DNA from: MGBC163016 sp964518575
GTDB taxonomy: Bacteria; Actinomycetota; Coriobacteriia; Coriobacteriales; Eggerthellaceae
NCBI GenBank assembly: GCA_964518575.1
Contig: CAZFGW010000005.1
Span: 23,996-87,995, forward strand
DNA: 64,000 nt
Direction: 5' to 3'
The notes beneath the pieces are model-generated. The model searched no databases and had not been told where the DNA came from. It worked only from the letters and a program-made list of their open reading frames with translations. Below are positions 43,506-52,689 of this stretch, piece by piece; the stretch's first letter is position 1, and every line of letters begins with the position of its first letter. Made by a program: the position numbers and the translations under genes.

Positions 43506-44693
43506 CTAGTGATTGCGATAAGAGCGGATATCGGCTGCGTCAATGAGCTCTTCGATCCACACATCCTCAGGATAGATACTCTCGGCTTCCAAAACTGCGG
43601 GCAGTTTCGCATGCGTCTCGGGAGAGCGCGGCATGAAAAGCGTACAACAATCGGGAGCATCCTCGGATGAAATTTCGAAGGTTCCCAGTTCATGAGCCAT
43701 TTCGATGATCTCGATCTTGTCTGTTCCAATCAAGGGACGCAAGACAGGCAGCGAGACCGCCTCGTTCGTGCAGGCGATATTGTCAAGCGTCTGCGATGCA
43801 ACCTGACCAAGACTTTCCCCGGTAGCAAGGGCGAGCGCATGCTCGCGGTGAGCAATCGCTTCGGCAATCTTGAACATAAGCCGCCGGTAGAGGATGATCC
43901 GCAAGGGTGGTGGACAGGATAGTGCAATTTCGCGCTGACGATCACCGAGCGGGATCGTGTAGGTTTTCTCGATGCAACCCGTTTGCTCAAGGACATGAGC
44001 GATATCGTCGACCAGATATTCAGAAGCGTCGCTCGTCTGCGGACGTCCCGAAAAATGAACACCGATGCAGCGCGCGCCGCGACGCGCCATCTTCCAAAGA
44101 GCAACAGGAGAGTCAATCCCGGAGGAAAGAAGGCACACGATCGTGCCCGACGAACCGACGGGCAATCCCCCAACACCGCGAATACTGAATGCGAAAATAT
44201 AGGAGCTGTTTTGAATAACCTCGACCCGAACGACGACATCGGGGTCTTTCATGAGCACGGTGGCATCGGGAAATGCCTCGCAAAGCACAGCGCCGATTTC
44301 TTTGTTCATATCCATCGAACAGATGGGGAAATCGGTGCAAGAGCGTTTCGCCTGAACCTTGAACGACGTAAACGGCTGTGCTTCCTCAAGCGCACGCACG
44401 CTGATGAGCTTCATCTTTTCATAATCGCGCGCGCATTTGAATCCGCTTGAGGTACGCGCAACGCCAGGAACGCGTGCAACGAACCGGGCAATGCGGAGCG
44501 CCTCTTCGTAGGAAATATGCTCATCAAGAAAAATGACGATCCGACCGGTAATCCGATCGATGGACGCGATCGGCTCGCCTTTCAATAAGGATTTGATATT
44601 ACGCTGCAGGCATTTCTCGAAATTGGACCGATTATGTCCCTTCAGTCCGATCTCATGATAGTGAACGAAAATGACCCGCTGAAAATCGTGCAT
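43506..44693 (-). CDS. thiI: tRNA 4-thiouridine synthase ThiI (short form)
   Basis: Transfers sulfur to U8 of tRNA and, in some bacteria, to ThiS. An N-terminal ferredoxin-like/THUMP region (about 1-165) is followed by the PP-loop adenylation domain (CLLSSGIDSPVALWKMARRG) and a C-terminal part with ISSEDAPDCCTLFMP. The rhodanese domain of E. coli ThiI is absent, as in most Gram-positive forms, so another sulfur carrier must hand over the persulfide. ATG 44693 (395 residues) directly follows the rpoZ stop; the frame further upstream lies over rpoZ. Confidence 0.94.
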   Translation of the reverse strand: MHDFQRVIFVHYHEIGLKGHNRSNFEKCLQRNIKSLLKGEPIASIDRITGRIVIFLDEHISYEEALRIARFVARVPGVARTSSGFKCARDYEKMKLISVRALEEAQPFTSFKVQAKRSCTDFPICSMDMNKEIGAVLCEAFPDATVLMKDPDVVVRVEVIQNSSYIFAFSIRGVGGLPVGSSGTIVCLLSSGIDSPVALWKMARRGARCIGVHFSGRPQTSDASEYLVDDIAHVLEQTGCIEKTYTIPLGDRQREIALSCPPPLRIILYRRLMFKIAEAIAHREHALALATGESLGQVASQTLDNIACTNEAVSLPVLRPLIGTDKIEIIEMAHELGTFEISSEDAPDCCTLFMPRSPETHAKLPAVLEAESIYPEDVWIEELIDAADIRSYRNH

Positions 44694-44694
44694 C

Positions 44695-44955
44695 TTAGCT
44701 TTCTTGCAAATCGATCGATTCAGGGTCGAAGGACACATCTTTGCGGGCGATCTCGTTAAACGCCATAGAAAGCGGTTTGGTATCAGCAGCACGAGCGATC
44801 TCGATCGCGGTCTGAAGTTGGATCGCACGATCCCGCTGTCCGCACATCATATCGTTGATGTCGTGCGCACGCTTCGATGCCATGGTGCAAAGAAGGAATC
44901 GATCGTTTTCCGCGTCGTCCAAAAGAACATCGATCTCGGGTTTGATTATGCTCAT
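44695..44955 (-). CDS. rpoZ: RNA polymerase omega subunit
   Basis: Small subunit (86 residues) that helps fold and hold beta-prime and can carry ppGpp. The family pattern is seen in DRFLLCTMASKRAHDIND and KPLSMAFNEIA, equal to the NRYxLVxxASKRARQL...KPLxxAxxEI signature. It lies between gmk and thiI; gmk-rpoZ neighbours are widespread. A 163-base gap to gmk probably holds its promoter, which I could not assign. Confidence 0.92.
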   Translation of the reverse strand: MSIIKPEIDVLLDDAENDRFLLCTMASKRAHDINDMMCGQRDRAIQLQTAIEIARAADTKPLSMAFNEIARKDVSFDPESIDLQES

Positions 44956-45096
44956 AGGTAGTGCATCCTCTTCTGTAACGTTTGACCACTAGGGGAACAG
45001 CTCTTCAATACAAGTTTGTTCCAAATTACGTATCTTACTTCATTTTCCGCTTCATGGTGCGTTTTATTGCAAAATCATCTGAGCGAGCACAGGTAT

Positions 45097-45119
45097 AGCG
45101 AAGGTGGGCACGCTTCGCT
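45097..45119 (-). terminator. hairpin after gmk
   Basis: AGCGAAG and CTTCGCT pair over seven bases with a nine-base loop, at the gmk stop. No U-tract follows. It might partly end the pyrimidine operon. Confidence 0.3.
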
Positions 45120-45676
45120 CACCGCTCAGATGCCATATACGCCTCAATCGCATCAACGCATGCATCCAAATCATCGTTGACAAATGTTTTGTCGTAGTGC
45201 TCCTTTTGTGCAAGTTCGATCCGAGCGGTCTCGAGACGCTCATTGAGTACGGACTCCTCTTCCGTGCCGCGCTCGCGCAATCTGCGCTCCAACTCCTCAA
45301 ATGAAGGCGGCTCAATGAATATAAGGCGTGCGAAAGGAAGTTTCTCACGCACTTGTTGAGCTCCTTGCACTTCGATCTCAAGGATCACATCCTCGCCGCG
45401 CTCCAAGTGCTCATTGATCGATGCGAGCGGCGTGCCGTAATAATTGCCGTTGTAGCACGCCCACTCTAAAAGCCCACCGTGTTCGATCAGATCTTCAAAC
45501 GCCTCGCGGGTAAGGAAGTAATAGCTCTCACCATCAACCTCTTGACCGCGAGGTGCGCGGGTGGTTGCAGAGATCGAGACCCACGGGCGTGGGGTCGTTT
45601 CGCGAAGCTTAGAAACAATCGTTCCCTTCCCTACCCCTGATGGTCCCGAGATCACGTAAAGATGCCCGCGCTCCAT
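45119..45676 (-). CDS. gmk: guanylate kinase
   Basis: Phosphorylates GMP to GDP. P-loop SGPSGVGKGTI at residues 10-20, then SISATTRAPRGQEVDGESYYFL (GMP binding; shown here as TTRAPRGQEVDG) and LEIEVQGAQQVRE. 185 residues, typical. It begins two bases after pyrF, so it is tied to the pyrimidine operon, which joins purine and pyrimidine nucleotide supply. Confidence 0.97.
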   Translation of the reverse strand: MERGHLYVISGPSGVGKGTIVSKLRETTPRPWVSISATTRAPRGQEVDGESYYFLTREAFEDLIEHGGLLEWACYNGNYYGTPLASINEHLERGEDVILEIEVQGAQQVREKLPFARLIFIEPPSFEELERRLRERGTEEESVLNERLETARIELAQKEHYDKTFVNDDLDACVDAIEAYMASER

Positions 45677-45678
45677 AC

Positions 45679-46410
45679 CTATCCTTCCAGATCCGCGGCG
45701 ATCGCCTTGAATGCCGCAACCGGATCATCGGCACCGGTGATGGGACGACCGATCACGATATGCGATGCCCCCGCATCAAAGGCTGCACGCGGGGTAGCAA
45801 CTCTGCTTTGGTCTCCCTTATCGCTTCCCGCAGGACGGACGCCGGGGCAGACGATAAAGGCATCTTCGCCAAGCGTCGTGCGCAAAAGCGCTGCCTCCAT
45901 CGGAGAGGCAACGACGCCCGAGATGCCTGCTTCCTTGGTCAGAAGGGCAAGATCGCATACCTGCTGCTCAACGGGCTTGCATACGCCGATCTGGGTGAGC
46001 GTATCCTGATTCATCGACGTGAGCACCGTGATACCGAGCGTAATGGGGTCGCTCTGTCCTATCTCAGCGGAACCTTCACGCGCTCCCTTGAATGCTGCCG
46101 CCATCATGTCGACGCCGCCGGAAGCATGCATGGTGAGCATGTCAGCGCCGGTCGACGCTGCTGAGCGGGCAGCTCCTTCGACCTGGTGGGGAATGTCATA
46201 GAACTTAAGATCAAGGAATACGTGATACCCGCGCTTTTTCAGCATCTTGATAAGGTCGGCACCATAGGCGTAATACAACGTCATGCCGATCTTCACCCAA
46301 CTCGCAACACCAGCGAGCTCATAGGCAATCGCAAGCGCTTTGTCTGCCTCGCAGTCAAGCGCCACGATCACTCGATCTTTGCGGGGTATCGCATCGAATC
46401 CATTCAGCAT
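45679..46410 (-). CDS. pyrF: orotidine 5'-phosphate decarboxylase
   Basis: Last step of UMP synthesis. TIM barrel with VIVALDCEA at the start and the catalytic Lys-Asp cluster in DLKFYDIPHQV. VCPGVRPAGSDKGDQSRVATP and IVIGRPITGADDP bind the phosphate. ATG 46410 (243 residues) has GAGGGG upstream and overlaps the pyrD end by seven bases; the frame open to 46461 is not used. Confidence 0.96.
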   Translation of the reverse strand: MLNGFDAIPRKDRVIVALDCEADKALAIAYELAGVASWVKIGMTLYYAYGADLIKMLKKRGYHVFLDLKFYDIPHQVEGAARSAASTGADMLTMHASGGVDMMAAAFKGAREGSAEIGQSDPITLGITVLTSMNQDTLTQIGVCKPVEQQVCDLALLTKEAGISGVVASPMEAALLRTTLGEDAFIVCPGVRPAGSDKGDQSRVATPRAAFDAGASHIVIGRPITGADDPVAAFKAIAADLEG

Positions 46411-47312
46411 ATCAGTGCCCCTCTCAACTCGTTGATGTCCTCCACACCCTCGCACGCGCAATATGCCTCGATACCGGAAAGCACGTTCGTCGTCGCGCGG
46501 GGATCCATGAAATTAGCAGTACCGACCGCAACGGCCGTAGCTCCAGCAAGAATAAATTCGATCGCGTCTTGACCCGTCGTGATGCCTCCCATGCCAAGCA
46601 GCGGAATGTCAACCGCATGGAAACACTCCCAGACCATGCGCAAAGCGATTGGCTTGACGCAGGGACCGGAAAGACCACCGACGACACGGGCGAGTTTCGG
46701 ACGGCGGCTACGCGCATCGATCGCCATACCCAAAAGCGTATTAATGAGCGAAATCGCATCCGCCCCCGCCGCCTCAGCAGCCGATGCCATGGAAGCGATG
46801 TCGGTTACATTGGGGGTGAGCTTGACAATGAGTGGACGCGCAGTTGCAGCACGGCATTGGCGCACTACCTCAGTTAGTGAGGCGGCATCGCAACCAAGCG
46901 TCATACCGCCTGCATCAACGTTCGGGCACGACACATTGATCTCGTACGCATCGACCGAAGCGCTCTCAAGCCGCTCGATGACGCTCACATATTCCTCAAC
47001 GGAATGACCTGATACATTGACGATCACCGTTGCACCGCGCTCGGCAAGCCAGGGAAGATCCATTTCAATCAAGTGGTCAACACCGGGATTCTGAAGTCCG
47101 ATGGAATTAAGCATGCCCGACGGGGTCTCTGCGATGCGCGGCGTGTCATTTCCCGACCACCCGTTAAGCGATACTCCTTTGGTCGTGACCGCACCGAGTT
47201 TTTCGACATCAACGAAATCAGAATACTCGCGTCCCGCCGCAAACGTACCCGAGGCAACGGTGACGGGGTTTTTCATGATGAGACCGCCCAAGTTTACTGA
47301 AAGGGCTACCAT
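46404..47312 (-). CDS. pyrD: dihydroorotate dehydrogenase B, catalytic subunit
   Basis: FMN enzyme that oxidises dihydroorotate to orotate and passes electrons to PyrK. It has the class 1B pattern: NPVTVASGTFAAGREYSD, the active-site cysteine in NVSCPNVDAGG, and GMGGITTGQDAIEFILAGATAVAVGTA. ATG 47312 (302 residues) has GGAG nine bases upstream and overlaps pyrK by seven bases. Confidence 0.97.
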   Translation of the reverse strand: MVALSVNLGGLIMKNPVTVASGTFAAGREYSDFVDVEKLGAVTTKGVSLNGWSGNDTPRIAETPSGMLNSIGLQNPGVDHLIEMDLPWLAERGATVIVNVSGHSVEEYVSVIERLESASVDAYEINVSCPNVDAGGMTLGCDAASLTEVVRQCRAATARPLIVKLTPNVTDIASMASAAEAAGADAISLINTLLGMAIDARSRRPKLARVVGGLSGPCVKPIALRMVWECFHAVDIPLLGMGGITTGQDAIEFILAGATAVAVGTANFMDPRATTNVLSGIEAYCACEGVEDINELRGALIC

Positions 47313-48097
47313 ATGATCTCCTTCGCATCGAAGATGGGTCCGTCGACGCACACGCGCTTCTTCCCCTCTTGCGTGTCAACGACGCAGGACAGACACGCGC
47401 CGATACCGCATGCCATGCGCTTTTCAAGCGATACATAACACGTAACGTCCTGTTCAGCTGCAAGAGCGGCACATGCACGCATCAAAGGCTCAGGACCGCA
47501 GACCGCCATAAAGTCATACTGCAGACCTTCGCTCGCTGCCTTGAGCAAAGCATCCCGTGCAGGCTCGGTGCAAAATCCCTCGTACCCATAGCTTCCATCA
47601 TCGGTTGCACACCATGGTTCGCAATCAGCTACCTGGGTGTAGCGGGAAGCGCATACGAGCGCATCCTTCGTGACCGCGCCCAAAACGACATCGGTATCAA
47701 TGCCTTTTCGTACGAGCTCTTCATAGAGCAGATAAAGCGGCGCAGCTCCGACGCCACCACCGACAAGAAGTGCCCGCTCAGCGTGTTCGGGAATCTGCCA
47801 GCCATTGCCGATCGGACCCATGACGCTGATGCGCTGAGAGCGCACCCACGTCCTCATCGCTGCGGTTCCATCACCGACAACCTGGTACAAAAGCGCGATC
47901 GTTTCGCGCCCGAGATCGCGGTAATAGATGCAGAAGGGACGTCTCAAGATATGATCGACGAGCGTAGGGATGTTGATATGGATGAATTGACCTGGTTTTG
48001 CGCTCTGGACAATCTCAGGTGCTTTAAGCTCCATCACAAAGAGGCGCTCGGATACCTGGTCATTGGAGACGACCTCGGTCTCGATTTCGTAGATCAT
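47306..48097 (-). CDS. pyrK: dihydroorotate dehydrogenase B, electron transfer subunit
   Basis: FAD and 2Fe-2S protein that takes electrons from PyrD to NAD. A ferredoxin-reductase fold with PGQFIHINIP and RPFCIYYRD (FAD) and GGGVGAAPLYLLYEEL (NAD) leads to a C-terminal iron-sulfur site CGIGACLSCVVDT...C. 263 residues. GGAGG lies 11 bases before ATG 48097, three bases past the carB stop. Its presence next to pyrD shows an NAD-dependent class 1B enzyme. Confidence 0.95.
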   Translation of the reverse strand: MIYEIETEVVSNDQVSERLFVMELKAPEIVQSAKPGQFIHINIPTLVDHILRRPFCIYYRDLGRETIALLYQVVGDGTAAMRTWVRSQRISVMGPIGNGWQIPEHAERALLVGGGVGAAPLYLLYEELVRKGIDTDVVLGAVTKDALVCASRYTQVADCEPWCATDDGSYGYEGFCTEPARDALLKAASEGLQYDFMAVCGPEPLMRACAALAAEQDVTCYVSLEKRMACGIGACLSCVVDTQEGKKRVCVDGPIFDAKEIIW

Positions 48098-48100
48098 CGG

Positions 48101-51100
48101 TTATGCAGCCTCCTCACCGGATAGGTCCTGCAGCGCCACCACGGAAAGCTTATCGTTCATCGACACTTCAATGCCTGCGATGAGTGCTTGGGCGGCAGCA
48201 AGAGTGGTCACATAGGTCACCCCATGGGTAACGGCAGACGCGCGCAATTCATATCCGTCATCCCGCGTTGCGGAACCGAGTGGCGTGTTCACGATAAGCG
48301 TGATGTCACCCGAAGCCACCATTTCAAGGATATCCTTGGATCCCTCGTGGATCTTGGAAGTGGTTTCGCACGGAATGCCTGAAGCGCTCAGTGTTTGCGC
48401 CGTGCCCTCGGTTGCAATGATGCTCCACCCCATTCGCTCGATATCGCGTGCGATCGGGATGACATAGCGCTTGTCAGAATCATTCACGGAGATGAATGCA
48501 TACCCACGCGGGGTCGGATCGTAGCCAATGGCAATCTGGGTCTTGAGATAAGCCAGTGGGAAACTGCGGGCAATACCCATGACTTCGCCCGTCGATTTCA
48601 TCTCAGGCCCCAACACCACATCGACACCGGGGAATCTTCCCCACGGCATAACGGCCTCCTTGACCGCGTAATGGTTTGAGCGCCACGCTTTGTCGGGCAG
48701 ATCAAGCTCGTCTAAGGCATGACCGACCATCACCTTCGCCGCCACCTTCGCAAGCGGAATACCGGTTGCTTTCGAGATGAACGGAACGGTTCTGCTCGCG
48801 CGTGGATTCGCCTCGATCACATAGATGACGCCGTCTTTGATCGCGAACTGGATGTTGAGCAGTCCCACGACGTCGAGGGAAAGCGCGATACGCGTTGCGA
48901 TATCGGCGAGTTTGTCCTGCATCGTCTCTGATATGGCGAAGGGGGGCGTACAGCACGCCGAGTCGCCCGAGTGGATGCCCGCCATTTCGATATGCTCGAG
49001 GATGCCGCCGATGTAGACCTGCGTACCATCGCTGACAGCATCCAAATCGAGCTCAACAGCATCTTCAAGGAACTTATCGAGATAAACGGGATGATCGGGT
49101 GAAATGAGCGCCGCCTCTGCCATGTAGCGGGAAAGCTGTTCTTTGTCGTACACGATCGCCATGCCGCGCCCGCCGAGAACATAGCTGGGACGCACAAGCA
49201 GCGGAAATCCGATCTCATCTGCTGCATAATTCGCCTCATCGAGCGTGTTCGCTTCGCGTGCAGGCGGATAAGGAATGGAAAGACGGTCGAGCAGTGCAGA
49301 GAACCGTGCACGATCCTCTGCGAGATCGATCGAGGTGCTTTGCGTGCCGAATATCTTCACGCCCGCCTCCGTGAGTGCCTTGGCAAGTTTCAGAGGCGTT
49401 TGTCCCCCGAGCGTGACGATCACGCCATCGGGATCTTCTGCATCGATCACATCCATAACGTCTTCGAAGGTAAGCGGCTCGAAATACAGCTTGTCAGATG
49501 TGTCGTAATCGGTTGAAACCGTCTCAGGGTTGCAATTGATCATGATGGTCTCATAGCCCGCCTCAGCAAGCGCATAACTTGCATGGACGCAGCAGTAATC
49601 GAACTCGATACCCTGACCGATGCGGTTCGGACCCGCACCGAGGATCACGCAGCTCTTCTTTCCGCTTTTCAAAACCTCACTCTCGCACGCATCGTAGGTT
49701 TTGTAGTGATATGCCGTCGAGCTTTCGAACTCGGCGGCACAGGTATCGACGGTCTTGAAGGCAGGAATGATGCCTTGACCTTTGCGATACGCGCGCACCT
49801 CAAGTATTTTCGAGTTCGTGAGCAGGGCTATCTGCTCATCGGATATGCCGTAGGATTTGATAAGCCGCATCGAATCAACATCGATATCCGTCAGCCGTTT
49901 GCCGCGGATAGCCTCCTGTACGGCAACGATATCTGCAATCCTATTGATGAAGAAGGGGTCGATATATGAAAGAGCACTCACCTCTTGAACGCTCATTCCT
50001 GAGGCAAGAGCATGGGCGGCGAAAAAGATGCGCTCGGAGGTCGGTCGCTTAACCAAGTCATCCAGATCATCACCGCTAAGTTCATCTGACTCAACGCCCC
50101 CAACACCAAGTCCGATGCGCCCGTCTTCGAGTGAGCGGCATGCCTTGTTGAGCGCCTCTTCGAACGTGCGCCCGATAGCCATAACCTCGCCGACGGCTTT
50201 CATACGCGTGGAAAGGGTGTCGTCGCTTCCCTGGAATTTCTCGAAGGCGAAACGCGGCACTTTCACAACGCAGTAATCGATTGAGGGCTCGAAGCATGCG
50301 GGCGTGACCTTGGTCAGATCATTTGTGATCTCGCTTAAGGTATAGCCGACTGCAAGCTTCGCCGCCGCCTTCGCGATCGGAAAGCCGGTCGCCTTGGAAG
50401 CGAGGGCGGATGAGCGCGACACGCGGGGGTTCATCTCGATGATAACAAGCCGTCCGTCGCGCGGGTTGAGCGCGAATTGCACGTTCGATCCACCCGTCTC
50501 GACGCCGATCTTCTCAAGGACCGCAAGGGACGCCACGCGCATTCGCTGATATTCGACATCAGAGAGGGTCTGCGCAGGTGCAACGGTAATAGAGTCACCC
50601 GTATGCACGCCCATCGGATCAAGATTCTCGATGGAGCAAATAATGATTCCATTACCGTCACTGTCCCGCATGACCTCCATCTCGTACTCTTTCCAGCCTT
50701 CGATGGACTCTTCGACAAGAACCTCACCCGCCGGTGACAACGAGATGCCCTGCGAAACAATACGGATAAGCTCTTGCTCATCGTGCGCAATGCCACCGCC
50801 CGCTCCTCCGAGCGTGAAAGACGGTCTGAGCACGAGCGGATAACCGATTGAATGCGCAATAGCAAGCGCATCTTCAACCGAGTATGCATATCCGCTCCGC
50901 GCGGTCTCAATACCGAGCTCTGCCATGCATTCATTAAAGAGCTTGCGGTCCTCTCCGCGCTTGATGACTTCAAGGTCGCATCCGATGAGTTCGACACCAT
51001 AGGCATCCAATACGCCGCTCTCGGCAAGTTCGACGGCGGTATTGAGTCCGGTCTGTCCGCCGAGGGTTCCCAAAAGCGCATCGGGGCGCTCACGCGCGAT

Positions 51101-51331
51101 GATCTTCTCAACAAACGATGCGGTGATCGGCTCGACATAGGTACGATCGGCGAGTTCTGGATCGGTCATAATCGTAGCAGGGTTCGAATTCACGAGGATG
51201 ACGCGATAGCCCTCCTCTTTGAGCACCTTGCATGCCTGCGCGCCCGAATAATCGAACTCACACGCCTGGCCGATGACGATCGGACCGGATCCGATGACCA
51301 GAATGCTTGAAATATCTTCTCGTTTCGGCAT
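48101..51331 (-). CDS. carB: carbamoyl phosphate synthase large subunit
   Basis: Makes carbamoyl phosphate from bicarbonate, ammonia (via CarA) and two ATP, 1076 residues. Two homologous ATP-grasp halves are seen, each starting with a conserved block (LVIGSGPIVIGQACEFDYSG and VILGAGPNRIGQGIEFDYCC). An oligomerisation domain and the C-terminal allosteric MGS-like domain follow. It is two bases downstream of carA. Confidence 0.98.
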   Translation of the reverse strand: MPKREDISSILVIGSGPIVIGQACEFDYSGAQACKVLKEEGYRVILVNSNPATIMTDPELADRTYVEPITASFVEKIIARERPDALLGTLGGQTGLNTAVELAESGVLDAYGVELIGCDLEVIKRGEDRKLFNECMAELGIETARSGYAYSVEDALAIAHSIGYPLVLRPSFTLGGAGGGIAHDEQELIRIVSQGISLSPAGEVLVEESIEGWKEYEMEVMRDSDGNGIIICSIENLDPMGVHTGDSITVAPAQTLSDVEYQRMRVASLAVLEKIGVETGGSNVQFALNPRDGRLVIIEMNPRVSRSSALASKATGFPIAKAAAKLAVGYTLSEITNDLTKVTPACFEPSIDYCVVKVPRFAFEKFQGSDDTLSTRMKAVGEVMAIGRTFEEALNKACRSLEDGRIGLGVGGVESDELSGDDLDDLVKRPTSERIFFAAHALASGMSVQEVSALSYIDPFFINRIADIVAVQEAIRGKRLTDIDVDSMRLIKSYGISDEQIALLTNSKILEVRAYRKGQGIIPAFKTVDTCAAEFESSTAYHYKTYDACESEVLKSGKKSCVILGAGPNRIGQGIEFDYCCVHASYALAEAGYETIMINCNPETVSTDYDTSDKLYFEPLTFEDVMDVIDAEDPDGVIVTLGGQTPLKLAKALTEAGVKIFGTQSTSIDLAEDRARFSALLDRLSIPYPPAREANTLDEANYAADEIGFPLLVRPSYVLGGRGMAIVYDKEQLSRYMAEAALISPDHPVYLDKFLEDAVELDLDAVSDGTQVYIGGILEHIEMAGIHSGDSACCTPPFAISETMQDKLADIATRIALSLDVVGLLNIQFAIKDGVIYVIEANPRASRTVPFISKATGIPLAKVAAKVMVGHALDELDLPDKAWRSNHYAVKEAVMPWGRFPGVDVVLGPEMKSTGEVMGIARSFPLAYLKTQIAIGYDPTPRGYAFISVNDSDKRYVIPIARDIERMGWSIIATEGTAQTLSASGIPCETTSKIHEGSKDILEMVASGDITLIVNTPLGSATRDDGYELRASAVTHGVTYVTTLAAAQALIAGIEVSMNDKLSVVALQDLSGEEAA

Positions 51332-51333
51332 GA

Positions 51334-52689
51334 TCAGACCACCTCTTCAGCCACACGCACCGACGCAGATGCAAAATTCCATCCCTCAAGCCGGTTCTGC
51401 GCAATGTCAATGTCCAGATAATCCGGGTCTCCCGCCATGAGGTTGTAAAACGCCTTGAACAGGTATTGCGAATCCGTCGGTCCCGGACCTGCCTCGGGAT
51501 GATACTGCACACAAAACGCCGGGATATCCAAAAACTGGATTCCCTCAGGCGTGCCATCGTTCAAATTGACATGACTGAGCCTGATGCGCCCGAACCGCTC
51601 ATTGTTGACCACCGGTGCAACGCCGCGCGCGCACCAATCGCGCAGGTCAACAGGATGCTCGGTACAGCCGCCTGATAGCTCGGGGATCAGAGGACCGAGC
51701 GTTTCGAAACGCACACCGAAACCATGGTTTTGTGCGGTGATCTCAACTTTGCCGGAAAGCATATTCATGACCGGGTGGTTGCCGCCATGATGTCCGAACT
51801 TGAGCTTCTCGATCGTGCCACCCGCTGCTTTGCAAACCATTTGATGCCCGAGGCAGATACCGAAGACGGGAAGCGCACCTAATAGCTTCTCAACCTGGGA
51901 ATACGTCTCTTCGAGTCGATCGGGGTCACCCGGACCGTTGGAGAGAAACACCCCATCAAATCCACCTTCGAGAACCTCTTCTGCGCTCTGATCCCACGGC
52001 ATCGGCACGACCTCGATGCCCATACGCTCGAGGTTCATAAGAATTGCATTTTTCGCGCCGCAATCATAGGCTGCAACACGGAAGCGGCGCGTTTGTTCGG
52101 GGGAATAAGCGAATGCAAGAGAGCGCGGAATACCATGTACCTCGATCCCCTGAGGGTCGGAGACCTGCGACACATAGTTCGTCTCACTTAAAGGCAGTGT
52201 TGCGCGTACGGCTTCGAGCAACACAAGCGGGTCCTTCTCGTGCGTGGAGATACCCGCACGCATCGCGCCGAAGTCGCGGATCTTGCGTACCAAAGAGCGC
52301 GTATCGATTTGCTCGATTGCAACGACACCTTCTTTAACGAGATACTCATCAAGACGCATCGTGCTGCGCCAATTCGAAGGCGTCTTACACAGATCGCGCA
52401 CCACAAGCCCCGAAAGCGCAGGTTTTGCGCGCTGAATGTCATCGAGGTGTACCCCGTAATTGCCGATCTGAGGATAGGTCATAACGACGATCTGACCGGC
52501 ATAGGATGGATCGGTGATGATCTCGAGATATCCCTCAAGCGAGGTGTTGAAGCAGATCTCGCCAAAGACCTCGCCCTCTGCCCCACAGGATATTCCCTCA
52601 TAGACCGATCCGTCCTCGAGCACCAAAAGGGCTTTTTTGGGAAGCCCTTTCGACGTGCTTTCTAAGATCTTATCTGACGCCTCACTCAA
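51334..52689 (-). CDS. carA: carbamoyl phosphate synthase small subunit
   Basis: Glutamine amidotransferase that feeds ammonia to CarB, 451 residues. The N-terminal CPSase domain (EDGSVYEGISCG, NTSLEGYLEIITDPSYAGQ) is followed by a class I amidotransferase with the nucleophile in FGICLGHQM and the His/Glu pair in YHPEAGPGP. It is ~70 residues longer than E. coli CarA, with extra residues at both ends. TTG start overlapping the pyrC stop; no better start is visible. Confidence 0.96.
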   Translation of the reverse strand: MSEASDKILESTSKGLPKKALLVLEDGSVYEGISCGAEGEVFGEICFNTSLEGYLEIITDPSYAGQIVVMTYPQIGNYGVHLDDIQRAKPALSGLVVRDLCKTPSNWRSTMRLDEYLVKEGVVAIEQIDTRSLVRKIRDFGAMRAGISTHEKDPLVLLEAVRATLPLSETNYVSQVSDPQGIEVHGIPRSLAFAYSPEQTRRFRVAAYDCGAKNAILMNLERMGIEVVPMPWDQSAEEVLEGGFDGVFLSNGPGDPDRLEETYSQVEKLLGALPVFGICLGHQMVCKAAGGTIEKLKFGHHGGNHPVMNMLSGKVEITAQNHGFGVRFETLGPLIPELSGGCTEHPVDLRDWCARGVAPVVNNERFGRIRLSHVNLNDGTPEGIQFLDIPAFCVQYHPEAGPGPTDSQYLFKAFYNLMAGDPDYLDIDIAQNRLEGWNFASASVRVAEEVV